NCBI RefSeq assembly: GCF_014200605.1
Contig: NZ_JACHCE010000007.1
Coordinates: 186,001 to 250,000 of the forward strand
Source: Pedobacter cryoconitis
GTDB taxonomy: Bacteria > Bacteroidota > Bacteroidia > Sphingobacteriales > Sphingobacteriaceae
Length of the DNA: 64,000 bases
Direction: 5' to 3'
Part shown: piece by piece, positions 59,963 through 64,000 of the stretch
Numbering within the stretch: position 1 is the stretch's first letter
Layout of the letters: every line of letters begins with the position of its first letter
Position numbers and translations under genes: made by a program
Notes under the pieces: generated by a model
Databases searched by the model: none
What the model was told of the DNA's origin: nothing
Seen by the model: only the letters and a program-made list of their open reading frames with translations

Positions 59963-61990
59963 ATGAATCTTTATAAATATACAATAACTGCTATTTTTTC
60001 CATCACAGCCTTAGGGGTCAGCGCACAGGATCTGGTACATCACATTCCTGCCGAAGCAAAAGCCGTTGTCACCTTAAAAGGAGGTAATTTAATTCAGTTA
60101 ATGTCTGTAAAAGAATTCAATAACACATTTGCAGGAAAAAAGATCACAGAAGAGCTCGCTAAAGCCGCAAAAGGAGATTTAAGAACGATAGAAGATTTCG
60201 GCTTTAACTTGTCTTCTACCTTTTATTATTACAACCAAAGCAATGACAGCGTAAGTTATAATTGTTTGCTTGCTCCGGTTAAAAATGCAGCCCAGGTAGA
60301 TGAATTGTTTAAAAAAGCAGATAAGAAATTCACTTTAAATGATAAATTAAGAGCTTACCATAACTATAACTCTACAGAAGTTGTGTACTGGAATGATGAA
60401 ATGTTCCTTTTTGTAAAGAGCGCAGGAAAAGAAGCTTATTTTTTAAAACCAGAAGTGAGTAAACGTTTAGGCTTACCTGTAGTCAAAGAGTTTGGGTTGG
60501 CTGACACAACAGCTACTGCCAGTCCGGCTTACAATGAGGCTACTGATTATGTGGTAGAAGTAGAATCACCTCCCTATATGGAAGTGCCTCAGCCTGTAAA
60601 AAGAAAAAAGACTGTCGTTCGTAAACATAAAAATGGAAAGGTAAAGATCAATCGTCAAAAATATAAAACAGCAAAAAAATACCCGAAAAGAAAGCCGGTA
60701 AAGAAAATCGTCATAATTGATGAAGAGCTGCCAAAAGAAGAAAATTATGAAACAGGTGATAGCACAGCCTATGCAGGTACAAACGGTTATATGAAAGAAA
60801 TTGATACTGCTGTAGTCAATGCAGACCACAGGATCAGAGAAATCAAGGATGCTAAAGTAGAGAGCTGGACCAGAGAAATGGTAGCAGGATTTTTTGCCGG
60901 AGACAATCATAAATCGATACTCAGCAATAAAGATTTTGTTAAAAGCAGAGATGAAAAAGCAGAGATCAGTGCATGGATTCCGAGTACGGAACATGCTTTG
61001 CTTTCATTTCTTCCTGTTTCTATATTTAAAGGACTTAACGTCTTTAAAGGATATGGAAGCGCCAGCATGAACCTTTATCTGGAAAAAAATGACATCCGAA
61101 TCGGTTCATCACTGACCTTAAGTGATGAAATGGCCACGGCTTTCGCAAAAATAAATAAGAGAAAAGTAAACAAGAAGTTTCTGAATTATGTTAACGAAGA
61201 CAAATTTATAGGGTATATGGCCTATGCAATGGACAGTAAGGCCTATCTGGAAGAATACCCAAAACTGATGAATAAAATGTATGGATCAGTTTATAAAGAT
61301 GAAGTGAGTATGGCTTCAGATCTGTTTAGCCTGTTACTGGACGAAGAAGCTGTAAGTAAAGTGATCAAAGGAGACGGTTTGCTTATTTTTAACGGTTTAA
61401 CGCAAAAAGAAGTTACCTACAAAACTTACGAGTATAACGAAGATAACTTCGAAAGAGACACCGTAACCAAAACTAAAATGGAAACCAGACCTGATTTTCT
61501 GTTCATGCTGTCTACCGGAGATACCCGTTTACTCGATAAATTAATAGCCTACGGGGTAAAGAAAAATGTAGTGAAAGACATGCACAACTATTATGAACTG
61601 ATTACTCCTAAAAACCCGATGCCCGTTTATTTTGCTATCCACAACGGGATTATCTTTATGGGTTCTGATGGTCAGGAAATCGGGCAGATTGTAAACAACA
61701 AATACCAGGGTAAAATTTCTTCCAGACATAAAAACGAAATCCTGAAAAACAACTTTGCTGCTTATTTCAATTCAAAAAGAATGGCAGGGAAAATACCTTA
61801 CAGTGAATTAGGCAGTCCTCAAAAATTAGAAAAGACAAATAAAATTTTAAATTCATTAGGTGATATCTATATTAAGTCTGCTCCGGTTAAAGGAAACGTT
61901 TTTTCGGGCGAAATAAGTATGGATATTCCTGCTAAAGAACAGAATGCTTTAAAATATCTGTTCTCTATCATTGAAGATGTAGAAAAATAA
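59963..61990 (+). CDS. Secreted/periplasmic protein, DUF4836-like, with lysine-rich insertion
   Basis: 675 aa with a signal peptide (MNLYKYTITAIFSITALGVSAQ). The start DLVHHIPAEAKAVVTLKGGNLIQLMSVKEF resembles the DUF4836 family of Bacteroidota envelope proteins, and YIKSAPVKGNVFSGEISMDIP appears near the C-terminus. A strongly basic insertion with KRKKTVVRKHKNGKVKINRQ and KRKPVKKIVII lies around residues 211-253, followed by an acidic stretch; it may bind a polyanion. Function unknown. Two bases separate it from the downstream gene, so the two are probably co-translated. Confidence 0.75.
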   Translation: MNLYKYTITAIFSITALGVSAQDLVHHIPAEAKAVVTLKGGNLIQLMSVKEFNNTFAGKKITEELAKAAKGDLRTIEDFGFNLSSTFYYYNQSNDSVSYNCLLAPVKNAAQVDELFKKADKKFTLNDKLRAYHNYNSTEVVYWNDEMFLFVKSAGKEAYFLKPEVSKRLGLPVVKEFGLADTTATASPAYNEATDYVVEVESPPYMEVPQPVKRKKTVVRKHKNGKVKINRQKYKTAKKYPKRKPVKKIVIIDEELPKEENYETGDSTAYAGTNGYMKEIDTAVVNADHRIREIKDAKVESWTREMVAGFFAGDNHKSILSNKDFVKSRDEKAEISAWIPSTEHALLSFLPVSIFKGLNVFKGYGSASMNLYLEKNDIRIGSSLTLSDEMATAFAKINKRKVNKKFLNYVNEDKFIGYMAYAMDSKAYLEEYPKLMNKMYGSVYKDEVSMASDLFSLLLDEEAVSKVIKGDGLLIFNGLTQKEVTYKTYEYNEDNFERDTVTKTKMETRPDFLFMLSTGDTRLLDKLIAYGVKKNVVKDMHNYYELITPKNPMPVYFAIHNGIIFMGSDGQEIGQIVNNKYQGKISSRHKNEILKNNFAAYFNSKRMAGKIPYSELGSPQKLEKTNKILNSLGDIYIKSAPVKGNVFSGEISMDIPAKEQNALKYLFSIIEDVEK

Positions 61991-61992
61991 TT

Positions 61993-63258
61993 ATGAAGAA
62001 GATATTAATAGCAGCAACATCTTTAATCTTATTGTTGCTGCTGGCTGTTTATGGCTTATTCCGGTACAGACAATATAGTTCTTATAAAAACAGGGTTCAT
62101 CAGCATGCTTCCCTTATTTTTAAGATCAATATAGACGAAATTGTAAAGAAAAGAGGATTAAGTTCTATTAAAAGTGATACCCGTGGTTTCGGGGTACCAG
62201 CTAATATCTTCGTTTACACCGTGAGCAATAAATCGGCACATACTTTTTTCTGTTCCCTGCCTGTTACCGATACCTCAGAATTAAAACAATACCTGATCAG
62301 GACATTTAAAATCAATCATTTTGAAAAAAACGGGCAGGGAATTGTATGGGGAAATAATGCAGATCAAAGATTAAAAGTAGCTTATAATGCAGAAAATGTA
62401 GCGATCTCCTACTCTTTAACCAAAGAGAGCGTAAATGATGTTTTAAATGAGCTGCTCGAAGAGAAAAGCTTTTTAGCAGTTACTGATCCCCGTATTGAGC
62501 AATTGAAGGAAGAAGATGCCCCTGTGGTTTACAATTATAAAACCTATTCTGGACAGGCCAGCTTTACTGACCATAGCTTTACCTTAAAAGGCACATTTCC
62601 ACTGGAAGGCCTGAACGTACCGGATCAATCTTATTGTCCTGCTGATTTAGCTAAAGGACTCAGTATAAATGCCTGGATAAATGCAGACCTCAAAGGTTTA
62701 CTGAAAGAAGATATTCACTTTAAAAATTACGTACTTAAAAAAGACACTTTATTAAAGTATTACCATGGTTATGCGGCCATAGAATCAGGTAATCTGATTA
62801 ATCAATACCAGCCTGTGGTTACTTATGAGTATAATGATGAATTTGAAAAAGTAGAACGCATTCAGCAAAAAGAAGTCAAAGTACCTGACATTACCTTATC
62901 GCTTAAAGGAAATGCACCTGCATTGCTCAGCTATTTACAAAAACAAGCAGTGATCAGTCCTGATGAACAATTGAACAAAGATCTATTTCCCCTATATGAA
63001 GTTTACAGCAATAACAATACAGGACTTTTACAATTAAGCACCAGCGAAGAAAGGATACTTTCTCATAACCAGGCTGCCAGTCCGTATTTCCTGTTTACGG
63101 AGATTGACTTTGATAAAATCAGAAAACAGAATCAATTTCCTCTTTTGAATAACTGTATAGGATATTTTAGTAAACTTGAAATCAAAGGCACTAAAAAGGA
63201 TGCAAAGACGGGGAAAATCGAACTGGAGCTGAAATTCAACAAAGATTTGAAACTATAA
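61993..63258 (+). CDS. Membrane-anchored envelope protein of unknown function
   Basis: 421 aa. A single N-terminal TM helix (about 5-24, AATSLILLLLLAVYGLF), then a soluble periplasmic domain. Weak resemblance in pattern to the preceding protein (short strand repeats such as SFTLKGTFPLEGL and ITLSLKGNAPALLSYLQKQA), suggesting that the two interact or derive from a shared domain. Not recognised. It overlaps the convergent MocR-type gene by 6 bp. Confidence 0.72.
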   Translation: MKKILIAATSLILLLLLAVYGLFRYRQYSSYKNRVHQHASLIFKINIDEIVKKRGLSSIKSDTRGFGVPANIFVYTVSNKSAHTFFCSLPVTDTSELKQYLIRTFKINHFEKNGQGIVWGNNADQRLKVAYNAENVAISYSLTKESVNDVLNELLEEKSFLAVTDPRIEQLKEEDAPVVYNYKTYSGQASFTDHSFTLKGTFPLEGLNVPDQSYCPADLAKGLSINAWINADLKGLLKEDIHFKNYVLKKDTLLKYYHGYAAIESGNLINQYQPVVTYEYNDEFEKVERIQQKEVKVPDITLSLKGNAPALLSYLQKQAVISPDEQLNKDLFPLYEVYSNNNTGLLQLSTSEERILSHNQAASPYFLFTEIDFDKIRKQNQFPLLNNCIGYFSKLEIKGTKKDAKTGKIELELKFNKDLKL

Positions 63259-64000
63259 TTCCTTTGCAATCAGCTTTAAGCCCATTTCCATCTCGTCTTT
63301 AGTTAAAGAAGCATAACCCAGTCTCAAGGCATTCAATGCATCAGAATGAAAAGAGAAAGGCTCAGTTGGAATTATGGAAACCCCTTTTTCTAATAAACGG
63401 GCAGCCAGCTCAACCGTATTTCTATTTTCGTTAAACCTGATCCAGTAAGCCAGTCCACCTTCGGGTTTCTTAAAAGAAATATGGCTTCCAAGGTACGTAT
63501 TGAGCATTCCTTCCATATTGTCTCTCCTGTCCTTATAAACAGCATAGGCTTTTTTTGCATGTTTCTTAACAGCCCCCTCTTCCATTAATTCTGCTACTGC
63601 ATGTTCCATTACATTATCGCCCTGCACATCAATCATCTTTCTTAAGGCAGCCAGTGCTGCTATAAATTTCTGAGAAGCCCTGACATAACCTATTCTTAAA
63701 GCAGGAGCCACAATTTTACTCAATGAGCCAATATAAATTACATTTAATGCATTCTGATGGCTGGCTAGCGGGAATAAACTCTTTGAACTAAAATGGAATT
63801 CATGGTCATAATCATCTTCAATAATTGCAAAGCCATATTGATTTGAAAGTTCAATCAGTCTTAAACGCCGGTCAATCTTCATACTTACCGTGGTTGGAAA
63901 CTGATGATGAGGTGTCACATAAACTGCTTTAACCTTAGTTTGAGTACAAAGAACTTCCAGACTATCCACACAAATGCCATTTTCATCTACCGCTACCGGA
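63253..64000 (-). CDS. MocR-type PLP-dependent aminotransferase-domain regulator, C-terminal part (runs off right edge)
   Basis: The frame is open to position 64000 (reading PVAVDENGICVDSLEVL at the edge), so the start lies beyond the window. A fold-type I aminotransferase domain is visible: VTPHHQFPT, EDDYDHEF, and YIGSLSKIVAPALRIGYV with the PLP-binding lysine. VTPHHQFPT is characteristic of MocR/GntR-type regulators, so a GntR winged-helix domain is expected upstream. Family members regulate vitamin B6 or amine metabolism; the target is not visible. Confidence 0.85.
   Translation of the reverse strand, partial: PVAVDENGICVDSLEVLCTQTKVKAVYVTPHHQFPTTVSMKIDRRLRLIELSNQYGFAIIEDDYDHEFHFSSKSLFPLASHQNALNVIYIGSLSKIVAPALRIGYVRASQKFIAALAALRKMIDVQGDNVMEHAVAELMEEGAVKKHAKKAYAVYKDRRDNMEGMLNTYLGSHISFKKPEGGLAYWIRFNENRNTVELAARLLEKGVSIIPTEPFSFHSDALNALRLGYASLTKDEMEMGLKLIAKEL

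Overview
The window comes from a Bacteroidota bacterium, most likely a Sphingobacteriaceae member of the Pedobacter type. The evidence is the low-GC coding style, a SusC/SusD pair with an ECF sigma/FecR regulatory pair, OMP_b-brl_3-type TonB receptors, many CKKD-type lipoproteins, a YccF protein, a dinB-dnaE pair, and promoters that fit the Bacteroidota pattern TTTG-N~19-21-TAnnTTTG. No rRNA, CRISPR array, insertion sequence or complete phage module is visible. One tRNA gene (Arg, anticodon TCT) is present.

Layout. 1-6042: redox and regulator genes: a partial AraC regulator, an ABM monooxygenase-SDR-SDR operon, a ketopantoate-reductase-like gene with a MarR regulator, and an SDR followed by an AraC regulator. 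6052-10693: a TonB-type outer-membrane barrel divergent from a histidine kinase/response regulator pair. The gap between them holds three CATTAA boxes at exact 10-bp spacing. 10682-13967: a third AraC/SDR pair, then an enoyl-CoA hydratase divergent from an HxlR regulator. 13984-18664: tRNA-Arg, a SUKH-family protein, YccF, an OmpA-family protein, MepB-like and DUF389 genes. 18778-26267: a TPR histidine kinase, a small membrane protein overlapping a class II UvrA, and a second OMP_b-brl_3 barrel.

26729-31699: a beta-glucan locus (GH30 and GH16 lipoproteins, then an omptin-like barrel), a SAM methyltransferase and a small barrel. 32222-36758: a poorly characterised cluster with a small beta-rich protein, a new outer-membrane protein, a small holin-sized membrane protein and an S8 subtilase with no signal peptide. 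Three small orphan genes follow, and one of them looks like a free subtilase prodomain. This cluster is the best candidate here for an undescribed system.

36825-49341: a TerC-type membrane protein, then an operon read right to left: ECF sigma, FecR, SusC, SusD, a SUMF1-like protein without the catalytic cysteines, a Gfo/Idh/MocA oxidoreductase, ApbE and a TIM-barrel sugar isomerase. It looks like an uptake and oxidative processing locus with no glycoside hydrolase. 49498-54937: an orphan HTH-like protein, an MFS exporter divergent from HxlR, another MFS transporter and a secreted lipoprotein nuclease. 55096-59198: DinB plus a short DnaE polymerase, apparently one mutagenic-repair operon. 59257-63258: three envelope proteins of unknown function. 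63253-64000: the C-terminal part of a MocR-type aminotransferase regulator that runs off the right edge.

Call limits: functions are inferred from motifs read by eye, with no database search. Starts are stated where they were moved from the longest open frame. Promoter and operator calls are pattern-based.
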